Below, one piece after another: positions 34,201 to 42,386 of a DNA stretch of 64,000 nucleotides. The DNA is from Microlunatus lacustris (GTDB lineage: Bacteria; Actinomycetota; Actinomycetes; Propionibacteriales; Propionibacteriaceae). The stretch's first letter is position 1; each line of letters starts with the position of its first letter. Location of the stretch: NCBI GenBank assembly GCA_039527025.1, contig BAAAJN010000012.1, positions 1 through 64,000 on the forward strand, in the 5' to 3' direction. The notes beneath the pieces are model-generated. The model was not told the DNA's origin. It made no database searches and saw only the letters and a list, made by a program, of their open reading frames with translations. The position numbers were made by a program, and so were the translations under genes.

Positions 34201-34535
34201 ACGCCTGGGCCGAGCCCGCCCGCCAGCGCATGATCAGCGACATCGTCGACGCAAGCTACGAACTCGCACGGCGTCGCCTCATGCAAGGCCGGTGGCGGGC
34301 AGCCGAGGAGGCCATCGTCATCGGCCTCGCCATCGAGCCCGTCCTCGAACGACTGTGGAGACTTCGCATCCTTGCCGCCCACGAGTCCCGCAACACCGCG
34401 GCCACCAAGGAAGCGATCGACAGGCTCCTCGCTATCACCGACGAGCTCGGTGGAGACCTTGAAACCGAGACCGAGAATCTGCTGACCGCCATGCAAGACC
34501 CCGACCGAGAACTAGACATGGCAGGTGCCCTGTGA
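31203..34535 (+). CDS. Large membrane protein with LysM repeats and BTAD (SARP-like) C-terminus
   Basis: 1,110 residues. Two or three membrane helices occupy the first 120 residues. LysM modules start at about 172 (HTVRSGETLWAIAEQHL) and 243 (YTVQPGDTLWDIADDEL), which bind peptidoglycan. A Pro/Thr/Ser-rich linker leads to another helix at about 391-411 followed by RRRGQQRRRR, then a long alpha/beta region. The C-terminus from about 861 (VIRLLGPVDLL) has a winged-helix and a BTAD domain as in SARP regulators. It thus joins cell-wall binding outside to a cytoplasmic regulator-like domain. Similar proteins accompany Tad genes in other actinobacterial elements. Confidence 0.8.
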   Translation: MRSIRLRLLGFAGLLAIMVLLAGVPAALITIGATPSPQQLPTWDRVWGALTQPDDGHLLLAVIAVVAWAAWLFIAASVVLEIAFRLRGVSAPRLPGLAVPQGLARGLVSVAALLFTALPLGATASAAPPTPPPVTATVAPSSPTHTVTAPSNPATAPTGTSRHTDKHHHTTTHTVRSGETLWAIAEQHLGDGARYREIAQLNYGHRQPDGGKLTGTHWIRPGWELTVPTTNDSGGSKPAQQQSYTVQPGDTLWDIADDELGTGSRYVEIVAASSGIEQPGGHHLTDPDEISAGWRLRIPTHHEQAGDNKSNSRPRTSPRPPATSTPPATPPVSTPPLQPSSPNASPAQPSASTTPSATRPSTSAAPASEQPAPAQPGSTAAADDDASAEWVVRTAAGVGAVLAAGVLGLVTTRRRGQQRRRRPGRTLPMPAPAAAKVEQDLRATADPLSVEAVDVALRTLAHSCSRTGDPLPVVRAARLTADQFDLYLAEPAELPDPWTGTADVTVWSLDAASAATLDAATVTDVPAPYPALVTIGHDLEGGHVFLDLEHLGALNITGDPERTQEVIAAVAVELATSQWADDLQITVVGAYPELEDALQTGRIRYLPAVGHVLDELANRAELDRAALASGHAQDLQHARVTGAAPDAWTPEIVLLAGPITARQRRQLETLVDQLPRVAIAAITTGIAVGEWTLDLADPGSDLAVLSPIGLQLQPQRIDQTTYKSILEMVALTDVDDDASPGDEATEPTLADIDQVTARRAYPDNTNTPRDDNGPQRPQPADTLPAAAAAPRLPSVDDAAPMHADAGVDRPAVPTDLGEDTETEAVQAVGADSAAANTEHDTDDDGDADTAVPMAEPEPPTPVIRLLGPVDLLHAGGRVEPNKRNSLLELAAYLALHPGATHKAIDDAVWPNRKSEENLNTRNTATSKLRSWMGKSPAGDDYLPRHQSGSGYGFLPAVKTDWQLWQDLLPNGPTRAATEHLEQALKLIRGRPFDGVHPRRYAWAEPARQRMISDIVDASYELARRRLMQGRWRAAEEAIVIGLAIEPVLERLWRLRILAAHESRNTAATKEAIDRLLAITDELGGDLETETENLLTAMQDPDRELDMAGAL

Positions 34536-34585
34536 GTGAAGCAGTTGACATACTCCGCGAAAATAGTGATCGGAGGTGGTCCTAC

Positions 34586-35185
34586 ATGAACCGCGCACAC
34601 GCCCTGCCGGCTGTCGCCCTGACGCTCGCTCTTGGCGGTCTAGCCGCCTGCACCCCGGCCGACGCCGGGCAGGGAACAGTCCCTGGCGAGCAGCCGAGCG
34701 CAGCGGTGTCCTCCCCACCTAGCAGCTCGCCGACACCAAGCCTGTCGCCCACCCGGACACCCACCGTGGATCCGCGCACGGCGGCGGTCACGAAGACGGT
34801 CGATCGCTACTACAAGGTCACCGACGAGCTGTACCGCAAGCCCGACAAAGCACCATGGCGCCAGCTGCAGACCGTCAGTCGTAACGAGGCTCTTTCGATG
34901 CGGCAAGACGAGCTCTTGGACATGTTCATCGCCAAGCAGCACGCCACGGGCTCAACCACCTACGAGATCGTCAAGGTCGGCAAGGTCGAGAAGAAGAGCG
35001 GCCATCTCCAGGCCAGCGTCACGACCTGCTGGGACGTCAGCGCGGTCGACGTGGTCGACAAACGCGGCAAGTCTGTGATTGACAAACAGCACCGCCCAAA
35101 TCGGGGGAGTGCCGCCCTGACGCTGCGATTGGACGGCAAGACCTGGTACGTAGTTCGTGACCGGAACGGCGATAAGAAGTGCTGA
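34586..35185 (+). CDS. Secreted lipoprotein, hypothetical
   Basis: 199 residues. The signal peptide ends in LGGLAAC, with C22 as lipidation site. A Ser/Pro/Thr-rich spacer follows, then a domain RTAAVTKTVDRYYKVTDELY with NTF2-like character common in exported proteins of actinobacterial conjugation loci. The ATG at 34586 is chosen because GGAGG lies nine bases upstream; the frame is open back to 34532 but that would bury the signal peptide. Its stop overlaps the next gene. Confidence 0.7.
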   Translation: MNRAHALPAVALTLALGGLAACTPADAGQGTVPGEQPSAAVSSPPSSSPTPSLSPTRTPTVDPRTAAVTKTVDRYYKVTDELYRKPDKAPWRQLQTVSRNEALSMRQDELLDMFIAKQHATGSTTYEIVKVGKVEKKSGHLQASVTTCWDVSAVDVVDKRGKSVIDKQHRPNRGSAALTLRLDGKTWYVVRDRNGDKKC

Positions 35186-36102
35186 GGCGGGTCCTTGCTG
35201 CCTTATTGAGCGTGACCGTGATCGGATTTGGGTGCCTAGTCTGGTCGCCGCCGGCCGCGCAAGCGGATGCTGGATGTCTCAAGTACAGCGAGCGTTTTGG
35301 GACTTGCACCGTAAAAGTGACTGCGCCAGGAACCAAGAAGGGCTCGAAGCGCGGTGGCAGCGGATCCACCGACTCGGTGAACAAGTCAACGGGGTCGGGT
35401 CCACGAACCTGTGAGTCAAAGGCCGGCAAACCGCTGCCGTGCTCCAGTGCTGCCGGGGACTACTACGCCCCACGCGAGTGTTACGCGAAGGCTGCGGCCG
35501 GGGAGGTCCAAGATGTCGCGCGGCCCCCTGCTGGCTCCTCCGTGTACACCTGCACACCCGTCTATGGCGGCGGCATCCCGTTCGAAATCACCTTGGAGGA
35601 CGGAGCGGCAGGCGCACCGCCACCACCGCCGGACCCGGAGGTGCTTGCCCGCCAGGCGATCGCCCAGATGGGCCTGCACGCCATCGAGATCGGGATCGTG
35701 CCCGAGCCGAGGCAGGGCAGGGTCGGCATCATCGGCATGCCGACGTGGATGTGGGTCGCCGACCCGGGTCCCGCGACCACCGGCCCCATCAGCAGATCGG
35801 CGACCGTACGCGGGTTCACTGTCACTGCCACTGCAAAGGCCACCCGCGTCGTATGGCGGATGGGTGACGGCACCACGGTGTCCTGTCTCGGCCGCGGAAC
35901 GCCGTACAAGGACTCTGACGGCAGGCGTTCCTCACCGACCTGTGGCCACACCTACACCAAGGCGGGCCGTTACACCGTCCAAGCGACCTCCTACTGGACC
36001 GTCGAGTGGGAAGGGATCGCCCAGACCGGCGAGATCAACCTCGATTTCACTGCCGACACCGCGATCACCATGGGTGAGTCGCAGGTGATCGTTCGGGGCT
36101 GA
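35179..36102 (+). CDS. Secreted protein, PKD-like, of Tad/conjugation cluster
   Basis: 307 residues from a GTG overlapping the upstream gene. A signal peptide (RRVLAALLSVTVIGFGCLVW, cleaved near AQADA) precedes a cysteine-containing, Gly/Ser/Lys-rich section. The C-terminal part has VVWRMGDGTTVSC and CGHTYTKAGRYTVQATSYWT, the pattern of a PKD-type beta-sandwich (WxxGDGxxxxxxxxxHxYxxxGxYxVxA). It is probably an exported surface protein that works with the pilus. It closes the block that began at 24715. Confidence 0.7.
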   Translation: MLRRVLAALLSVTVIGFGCLVWSPPAAQADAGCLKYSERFGTCTVKVTAPGTKKGSKRGGSGSTDSVNKSTGSGPRTCESKAGKPLPCSSAAGDYYAPRECYAKAAAGEVQDVARPPAGSSVYTCTPVYGGGIPFEITLEDGAAGAPPPPPDPEVLARQAIAQMGLHAIEIGIVPEPRQGRVGIIGMPTWMWVADPGPATTGPISRSATVRGFTVTATAKATRVVWRMGDGTTVSCLGRGTPYKDSDGRRSSPTCGHTYTKAGRYTVQATSYWTVEWEGIAQTGEINLDFTADTAITMGESQVIVRG

Positions 36103-36309
36103 GGCGACAGAAGCCTCTGCACCATCCGTTCGACCACACCGGCGAGACAGACGACGTCCGTCAGCCACTAGGCGGCTGATCTGCCCACGCTCTCAGCTCC
36201 TGACGACGGGGCATTTGGTCGATGCCGGTTGAGGGTTCTACCGAGCACCCCGTTCGAGCGAAGTGCCGCTTTGGCTCTCGCCCCTAGGACGTTGCGTATT
36301 TCCGCGTCG

Positions 36310-37152
36310 TCACGATGCGTGTGCCAGGGACAGGGTGGGGTCGCCGTCGTTGGTGAGTTCGTCGCGGACGGCCACGACAAGGCGCCGCCGGGCTCTGCTG
36401 CAGCGCTGCCGGACGGCAGCGGCGGTGAGGCCGTACTGAGTGGCGGCGTCGTCGCGGCCGCCGTTTGTGCCTGATAGGTAGACCAGGTGGAGGAGTCGAC
36501 CGTCATCGGCGGTTAGGACACCTGTGTTGACCGCCCAGCTGATCACCTGGACCAGGTCAGCTTCGGTCGTGAGCTCATTCGTGTGGCTGTGCTGGTCCGC
36601 TGCGGTGCTGGGTAGGGCTCGGTGGAGGTCCTGCTCGTCGACGGGCAGGTCAGGACGTGGGCCCCGGGTGGCGGCAGTGAGACGCCGAAGCGTCTCGAGG
36701 GCGAGGTTAGCGGCGACTTTTCTGGTGCGCCGACTGACGGGGTAGGTGGCAACGACGTCCCAGAACTCAGCGACAGCGATGTGGCGGCGGTCTTCGGACC
36801 AGGCGTTGTCGCTGGTGGTGCCGCTGGTGCGGTTCGTCATGCGTCCGAGCTTGGGCAGCATCAACTGAAGCACGACCCGGCCGGCGAGCTGGTGGCCGGC
36901 CTGGGTGAGACGCATCAAAGCCAGCAGCATCGAGTCTTGCTCCTCGCACGTTGCGCTGTCGACGGCGTCGACGAGATCAGCGGGTCGAGCGTGGCCGGCG
37001 AGAACGGGCTCGAGACGACCCCACCGGGCGGCAGCGACGGTGGATGAGGTCAGCGTGTTGACGTGGACCCATTCCTGGATCAGCTGACGGTAGAGAGGGC
37101 TGGCGACGCGAGGCGGCATGCAGTCGTGATGCCGGAAAGCGGAAATTGACAC
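36310..37152 (-). CDS. Sigma-70-like regulatory protein
   Basis: 280 residues from a GTG with GGAG five bases upstream. The C-terminus (QYGLTAAAVRQRCSRARRRL) matches sigma region 4 helix-turn-helix, and the preceding part (SWAVNTGVLTADDGRLLHLV) is like the helix before it. No convincing region 2 (-10 binding) was seen, so it may be an atypical sigma or a regulator. It is the only minus-strand gene between the Tad and secretion blocks and lies divergently from the conjugation operon starting at 37412, a good position to control it. Confidence 0.65.
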   Translation of the reverse strand: MSISAFRHHDCMPPRVASPLYRQLIQEWVHVNTLTSSTVAAARWGRLEPVLAGHARPADLVDAVDSATCEEQDSMLLALMRLTQAGHQLAGRVVLQLMLPKLGRMTNRTSGTTSDNAWSEDRRHIAVAEFWDVVATYPVSRRTRKVAANLALETLRRLTAATRGPRPDLPVDEQDLHRALPSTAADQHSHTNELTTEADLVQVISWAVNTGVLTADDGRLLHLVYLSGTNGGRDDAATQYGLTAAAVRQRCSRARRRLVVAVRDELTNDGDPTLSLAHAS

Positions 37153-37411
37153 GGGTACTCCATCGGGGGAACTGGTAGTACCTCCACCCTTCGCGTCGGG
37201 TCTTGCCCGACGTCTTGCCCGCAGCGGCAACTGAGACCCCGTTTTGTGCCGCCGGGGCAGGGACGGCCGGGCAAGGCCCGGTTTCTCGCCCAAAGAGCCG
37301 TCAACACCTCTTTCGCACGTCGATCGAGAAGGTTCGCGAGTGCCAGTCACACGGCGGGCGCAACACGCACCTTCTCTGAGGTGACAGACCACCTGGAGGG
37401 GGACCTGAATC

Positions 37412-37753
37412 ATGAGTAGTGACGCGGACGGCGTGCATGAGCTGGTCGACGCCGCGACTATCCACGCTGCCCGCCGCGATGTCGTCCAGGCCGTGGCGGT
37501 GTTGGCGGCAAGCCCGTTGGATGAGCGGGCGGCGGACCGGATGCGTGCAGCGCTGAGCCGAGCCGCTTCCCCCGCCGTTCAGGGTGCGGTGGGTCGGATT
37601 GGTACATCTCGTGCGACGACCCCAGCGAAGAAGACGTCGCTGGTGTGCCTGCCCGCGGCTGTCAACGAGGAGCGAGCCGCATCATCGCCGTCTGCGGAGC
37701 TGGATACGCCCCAGCAGCTACGCGCAGTGGCCGGCCTCGGTGATGTCGGATGA
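37412..37753 (+). CDS. Small hypothetical protein heading the conjugation operon
   Basis: 113 residues; TGGAGGGGGAC lies about eight bases before the ATG. Helical, with VDAATIHAARRDVVQAVAVL and DERAADRMRAALSRAASPAV. No domain recognised. Its stop overlaps the start of the TcpC-like gene (ATGA), so it is the first gene of the secretion operon. A cytoplasmic accessory or regulatory role is possible. Confidence 0.6.
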   Translation: MSSDADGVHELVDAATIHAARRDVVQAVAVLAASPLDERAADRMRAALSRAASPAVQGAVGRIGTSRATTPAKKTSLVCLPAAVNEERAASSPSAELDTPQQLRAVAGLGDVG

Positions 37754-38805
37754 GAGGCCTGCTGACACTGCGTCGCCGCCCGCGTGAAGAAGCTGTTCCT
37801 GAGCTCGAGCCGAACGTAGACCCGACACCGATTGCGACCGCGCAGCAGCAGGTGGTGTCCACCCTGGCGGCGAAGGTGGCGACGGTGTTCCTGATGGCGG
37901 CCCTGGTGTGCGGGCCGGTAGGCCTGGCCGCCGCCGGCTGGTTGTTCTATCTGTCGTCGGCACCCCCGCCTGTCGTGTCGACCCAGCCGCAGGACCTGTC
38001 AGCAGAGCGAGCTGCGGCGGGGGAGTTCGCCCAGCGGGTCGTGGTGGCCTGGTTGACGACTCCTCGGGGGCAGGAGGAGAAGGTGACCGCCTTGGTGCGA
38101 GCGCCCGCCGTGACCTTGCCGACCGTCCCCTTCAAGGCCTCCGATCCGACGGTGTCATCGGTCGTGCAGGCGGACGGTGTGTGGTCGGTCACCGTGGCGG
38201 TCACGGTGACCGACCAGCGTCGGCAGCCGGTCCGACGGTTTTTCCAGGTGCCGGTCGTCGTCGACGTGGCCGCGACAGTAACGGCTCTATCGCTGCCCAC
38301 GCCAGTGTCCGGCGCCAGTGTCGGCGTCGCGCCTCGGCTGAGCTACCGGTTCCAGGTCGACTCGTCCGGGCCGGTGGCTCAAACGGCGGCACAGTTCCTC
38401 GGCGCCTACATCGCCGGCCAGGGCGACGTCACTCGATACGTGTCGCCGGCGACGCAGATCCAGCCGGTGACGCCAGCGCCCTACACCACGGTGAAGGTCA
38501 CCGACCTCGCCGGCGACGCCGACATCGACACTGCCGGTGTCCCGAAGGACCGGGCCCGGCTCCGCATCCTCGTGGGAGCTGACGCAGCGGTCTCCACCAA
38601 GCAGCAGGTGTCCGTCAGCTATGCGCTGACGCTGCTCGCCCGGGCAGGCCGCTGGGAGGTCCAGGCCATCGACCTGGCACCAGCGCAAGCCGACCAGCCA
38701 GCCGGCTCCCCCTCCCCGAGCACACCGACTCCGAGCGGCGGACCCGCTGCGGTCAACCCCGAGTCGCCGTTTCCCAGCAGTCCTACTACCTCAACTCCCC
38801 GCTAG
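37750..38805 (+). CDS. TcpC/VirB8-like conjugation protein
   Basis: 351 residues. A cytoplasmic N-terminus, one membrane helix near 48-68 (VFLMAALVCGPVGLAAAGWL), then two similar NTF2-like domains (AAAGEFAQRVVVAWLTTPRG and QTAAQFLGAYIAGQGDVTRY). This is the layout of TcpC, the VirB8-like scaffold of Gram-positive conjugation machines, which sits outside the membrane. A Pro/Ser/Thr tail ends the protein. It is followed 13 bases later by a small membrane protein. Confidence 0.8.
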   Translation: MRGLLTLRRRPREEAVPELEPNVDPTPIATAQQQVVSTLAAKVATVFLMAALVCGPVGLAAAGWLFYLSSAPPPVVSTQPQDLSAERAAAGEFAQRVVVAWLTTPRGQEEKVTALVRAPAVTLPTVPFKASDPTVSSVVQADGVWSVTVAVTVTDQRRQPVRRFFQVPVVVDVAATVTALSLPTPVSGASVGVAPRLSYRFQVDSSGPVAQTAAQFLGAYIAGQGDVTRYVSPATQIQPVTPAPYTTVKVTDLAGDADIDTAGVPKDRARLRILVGADAAVSTKQQVSVSYALTLLARAGRWEVQAIDLAPAQADQPAGSPSPSTPTPSGGPAAVNPESPFPSSPTTSTPR

Positions 38806-38818
38806 GAAAGGAACCCCC

Positions 38819-39163
38819 ATGTCTCCCCTGTTCGACATCGCCCACCACGCCGCAGCGGTCACTTTCGTGCCCATGGAAAGTACCGGCCTGCTCGACCTCC
38901 TGAGCAGCAAAAACACCGCTGTGCAGGTCTTCCTTCGGGGTCTCGCGGTCACCCTGGGGATCATCTTCATCATCTACCAGGGGGTGGTGAGCCGCGGCGC
39001 GCTGGCGCGGATCATCGTCGCCGGGCTCGCGGCCGGGCTTTTCGTCTGGATTGTTTTCAACGTCACGGCCCTTCAGAACAGGGTCGACAACGAGGTCAAC
39101 GCCGGCGGTGTGCCAGCGGGCGTGGCGGTGCAGGACCACCGTGATCCCGCACGGCCCATCTGA
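38819..39163 (+). CDS. Small membrane protein of the type IV secretion block
   Basis: 114 residues, AGGAAAGG upstream of the ATG. Two membrane helices (VFLRGLAVTLGIIFIIYQGV and ARIIVAGLAAGLFVWIVFNV). Placement between the VirB8-like and VirB3/VirB4-like genes and its two-helix form suggest a VirB2- or PrgI-type channel component. No prepilin motif. The assignment rests on topology and order only. Confidence 0.6.
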   Translation: MSPLFDIAHHAAAVTFVPMESTGLLDLLSSKNTAVQVFLRGLAVTLGIIFIIYQGVVSRGALARIIVAGLAAGLFVWIVFNVTALQNRVDNEVNAGGVPAGVAVQDHRDPARPI

Positions 39164-39214
39164 GCGTGCTGCCCCGTAGGGACGGCCCGTATCCAACCAC
39201 CAGAGGTAGTCACC

Positions 39215-39823
39215 GTGACCGGTCATAACGAGATGCCAGAGATCGTCAAGTGGTACACGCGCGCCCGCAAGTTTCCGCAGCTGATCGGAAAGACAGCCGA
39301 CGGTACAAAGCTGTGGGGCGGCCCGTACACCTACACCCAGGTCATCGGGGCGGCGGCCGTCCTGGTGGTCGGTCTCAAGACGACCAGCTGGTGGGGAGCG
39401 TTCGGGCTGATCGGGAACGCTCTTGTGGTCTTGGGTGCGGCCTACGGCACCGCCCTCCTCCTTGGTCGGCTCCCCATTGGGTCCCGAAACCCGATCTCGG
39501 TGGGTTCCGGGACCTTGCGCGCCCTCACCAGGCCAGTCCTAGGCACCCTCGGCGGAGCCCCACTACGCATCCGCCGACCTCACCGTGCCCGCTGCTCCTT
39601 GGTGGTCCGGCACACGGTCCCAGCCGCAGCTCCCACACCCCAACGGCCGCCGCAGCTGCCGGCTGCACGACCTGTCGAACCGGCTCTGACAACGCAGCCA
39701 GCCTGGGAGCTGGTCCAGCCGCCACCAGCGGCCACCAGTCCGACCGGCTCAACGCGCCCACCAGCGCTCACGGGTGTGCAGCGACTGTTGGCGGCCAGCA
39801 CCGCGACTCTGCAGGAGCGCTGA
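39215..39823 (+). CDS. VirB3/TcpE-like membrane protein with proline-rich tail
   Basis: 202 residues from a GTG. A hydrophilic N-terminus (EIVKWYTRARKFPQLIGKTA) is followed by two membrane helices at about 45-88, resembling TcpE/PrgI/VirB3 proteins that accompany VirB4. The C-terminal half is Pro/Ala/Arg-rich and probably disordered. It ends one base before the VirB4 start. VirB3-type proteins anchor the ATPase at the membrane. Confidence 0.65.
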   Translation: MTGHNEMPEIVKWYTRARKFPQLIGKTADGTKLWGGPYTYTQVIGAAAVLVVGLKTTSWWGAFGLIGNALVVLGAAYGTALLLGRLPIGSRNPISVGSGTLRALTRPVLGTLGGAPLRIRRPHRARCSLVVRHTVPAAAPTPQRPPQLPAARPVEPALTTQPAWELVQPPPAATSPTGSTRPPALTGVQRLLAASTATLQER

Positions 39824-39824
39824 C

Positions 39825-42386
39825 ATGCGCGTCCCCACCCGCTCCATGGCAGCCAACCTGCGATGGACCCGATCCGGAACGGTTTGGGCCGACTGGATCC
39901 TCACCGGGCTGCCGTACGGCCTCCGCCCCACCAAGGACAAACACATTGTCCGAGCCCTGCACCAGGCCCTAATACGCGCGCTTCCGGGCGAGTCGCTGCT
40001 CCTCGGTATCTGCTCCGGTCTCGACCCAGCCGCCGTCGTCGAGAAGATGCTGGACGGTGTCGACCTGGCCGCCTGCCCTGAGTGGGCCGCGGAGTGCGAG
40101 GCGACGTTGGAGTCGCTCGACGAAATCGGACCCGGGCAGCGCATTCACTGGCTTTCGGTGCCGCTCGGCGTCGACAAACAGTCGGACCGGGCGATGGAAC
40201 CGCTCCATGCCGCCACTGCCGACTTGCGCGACCGCCTCGGACTGCCGCGAGCAGCGGTACCTGTCCACGATCTCGAGCGCCGGCTCGCTCAGGCCGCGCG
40301 CATCTCAGAGTCGATCCCAGGCACGTTCCGTCCAACTCCCGCGACCCCGGCGCAGATGGTGTGGCTGCACCAGCACGTCATCCGCCGTGGCCTTTTCCAG
40401 GACCTCGACCTGCCTGGAGAGGCCTCCAACGACGTCGCCGCCTCTCTCCTCACGCCCAAGTCGAGCTCGGCCCTGGGGGAGCCGCTCCTAGACGAAGGAG
40501 GGCAAAGCGACCTCGAGGGACAGTCGTTGGCCCGCTGGAACCCGTTGGCGCGGCGCTTCCTCAAGGTCCAGGACACCAGCAGCTACGACCAGGCCGCGTC
40601 ATACCAGTCGCTGCTCGTCATCAGCGACGTCCCCGACGGGGGAATGGTGTTCCCCGGCTCGGAGGTCATCGGCCGCATCGACGAGTCAGGGCTCGACGTC
40701 GACTGGGCTATCCGACTGCACGTCCAGGCCTCCGCCCAGGTCGCAGCGCAGAACCAGCGGGCGCTGCGGAACCTGAACGAGCAGTACGGCCAGCGATCGG
40801 GTGAGCTCAGCCACGGCCTCAACATGCTTGACCGAGTCGCGCAGGATCTGGCCGAGTACGTCGGGATCCTCGAAAGCGACAAACTCGAGGTGGAAGCGCA
40901 GGCCACGACAATCTTCTGCCTCGCTGCACCAGACGCCACGGCGGCGACCGCGAAGGCTCGGGCGTTGACTGACTTTCTAGCCGACACGGGCTACAAGTTG
41001 GTCCAGCCCCTCGGCTACCAGGAGGAGCTGTGGTGGGCCATGACCCCCGGGGTTCCCTCGACGAGGGCCGTCCGAGAGTTCGCCCAGATCACCACCTCCA
41101 AAGCGTTGGCGGCGACCGTACCGCTGGCGAGCGTGCGGTTGGGCGACAACAAGGGAAGCTTGCTGGGGCTGAACATCGCCCACGGACCCATGTTCGCGCC
41201 CAACGTTCCGTGCGGGCCAACCAGCGTCATCCTGCACGACCTCGAGGGCGCCACTGACCGTGACGTCTCCGGGTCGATCGCGGTTGCTGGTGAGCTCGGG
41301 GTGGGGAAGTCGGTCCTGCTGAAAAAGCTGGCCGGAGACGTGATCGACCGCGGCGGCACCGTCGTCGTGGCCGACCGAACCGCGATGGGGGAGTACGCGG
41401 TCTGGGCGAGGTCGGTAACGCGGGCGGTCATCGTCGACATCGCTGACCCCGTGCTGTCGTTGGACCCGCTGCGGCTCTTCGGACCACGCACCGGGTCTCG
41501 TATCGCCCAGACGTTTCTCACCCCCCTCCTCAACGTTTCACCTACCTCGGAGCGAGGAGTGCTGCTGTCCGACGTCCTCGACCCGGAGTACCTCAGCAAG
41601 CACGGCATCAGCGGGCTCGGACAACTCCTGGCTCACCTCCACACCGGCTGCACTTTGCCGGGAGCGACAGAGATGGCGCGGTTGATCAACGTCTTCGCCC
41701 GCCGCGACTTCGGAAAGGTGATCTTCGACGAGACGATCCCAGCCCTGAACCTGTCCGACCCGGCCGTGATCATCCGCACCCACACGCTGATCCTGCCGTC
41801 ACGGGCGGAACTGGAGCACCAGCACCTGTTCGAGCAGCTCGGCCTGGAGAAGATCTTCGGCCGGGCCATGTACGCCCTGATCGCCGCTTTCGCCCGTGAT
41901 GTCTGCTTCGCCGACCCCAAAGTCCTGGGAATGTTCGTGGTCGATGAGGCCCACTCGGTGACCATCTCCCCGGAGGCAGAGCGCGAGATCGTCGACTTCG
42001 TCCGAGACGGCCGGAAGCACCGTGCGTTGGCTGGACTCGGCTCTCACGACCCCGAGGCCGACTTCGGCTCCCCCACTTTGCGAGGCCTGATCCCGACCCG
42101 GGTCCTGATGCGGCACCGCGACAAAACACTCGCTAAGCGGGGGCTGGCCTGGCTTGACCTGGATCCCAACGATGACAGCCTCGTCGACCTGGTGCGCTCG
42201 GAGATGTCGCCGGTGCTGGCCGACGGGGTCCCCGAACATCGCCGTGGTGAGTGCTTGATCCGCGACACCGCCGGCAACGTCGGCCGCGGGAAGATCTTGA
42301 TGCCAGCTGTCCAGGCACGCCGGACTGCGGTGCGCACATCCGGCCCCATCGGCGGGTCGCCGCCAACTGTCGAGGGCAGCCGGTGA
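39825..42386 (+). CDS. VirB4-family conjugation ATPase
   Basis: 853 residues. The N-terminal third resembles the membrane-proximal part of VirB4/TraC proteins. Walker A is GELGVGKSVLLKK at about 490-502 and Walker B is MFVVDEAHSV near 705, followed by EIVDFVRDGRKHRALAGLGS, the usual VirB4 block. VirB4 ATPases energise substrate and pilus transfer in type IV secretion. The ATG at 39825 follows the previous stop by one base. This is the motor that identifies the 37.4-46.4 kb block as a conjugation system. Confidence 0.85.
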   Translation: MRVPTRSMAANLRWTRSGTVWADWILTGLPYGLRPTKDKHIVRALHQALIRALPGESLLLGICSGLDPAAVVEKMLDGVDLAACPEWAAECEATLESLDEIGPGQRIHWLSVPLGVDKQSDRAMEPLHAATADLRDRLGLPRAAVPVHDLERRLAQAARISESIPGTFRPTPATPAQMVWLHQHVIRRGLFQDLDLPGEASNDVAASLLTPKSSSALGEPLLDEGGQSDLEGQSLARWNPLARRFLKVQDTSSYDQAASYQSLLVISDVPDGGMVFPGSEVIGRIDESGLDVDWAIRLHVQASAQVAAQNQRALRNLNEQYGQRSGELSHGLNMLDRVAQDLAEYVGILESDKLEVEAQATTIFCLAAPDATAATAKARALTDFLADTGYKLVQPLGYQEELWWAMTPGVPSTRAVREFAQITTSKALAATVPLASVRLGDNKGSLLGLNIAHGPMFAPNVPCGPTSVILHDLEGATDRDVSGSIAVAGELGVGKSVLLKKLAGDVIDRGGTVVVADRTAMGEYAVWARSVTRAVIVDIADPVLSLDPLRLFGPRTGSRIAQTFLTPLLNVSPTSERGVLLSDVLDPEYLSKHGISGLGQLLAHLHTGCTLPGATEMARLINVFARRDFGKVIFDETIPALNLSDPAVIIRTHTLILPSRAELEHQHLFEQLGLEKIFGRAMYALIAAFARDVCFADPKVLGMFVVDEAHSVTISPEAEREIVDFVRDGRKHRALAGLGSHDPEADFGSPTLRGLIPTRVLMRHRDKTLAKRGLAWLDLDPNDDSLVDLVRSEMSPVLADGVPEHRRGECLIRDTAGNVGRGKILMPAVQARRTAVRTSGPIGGSPPTVEGSR

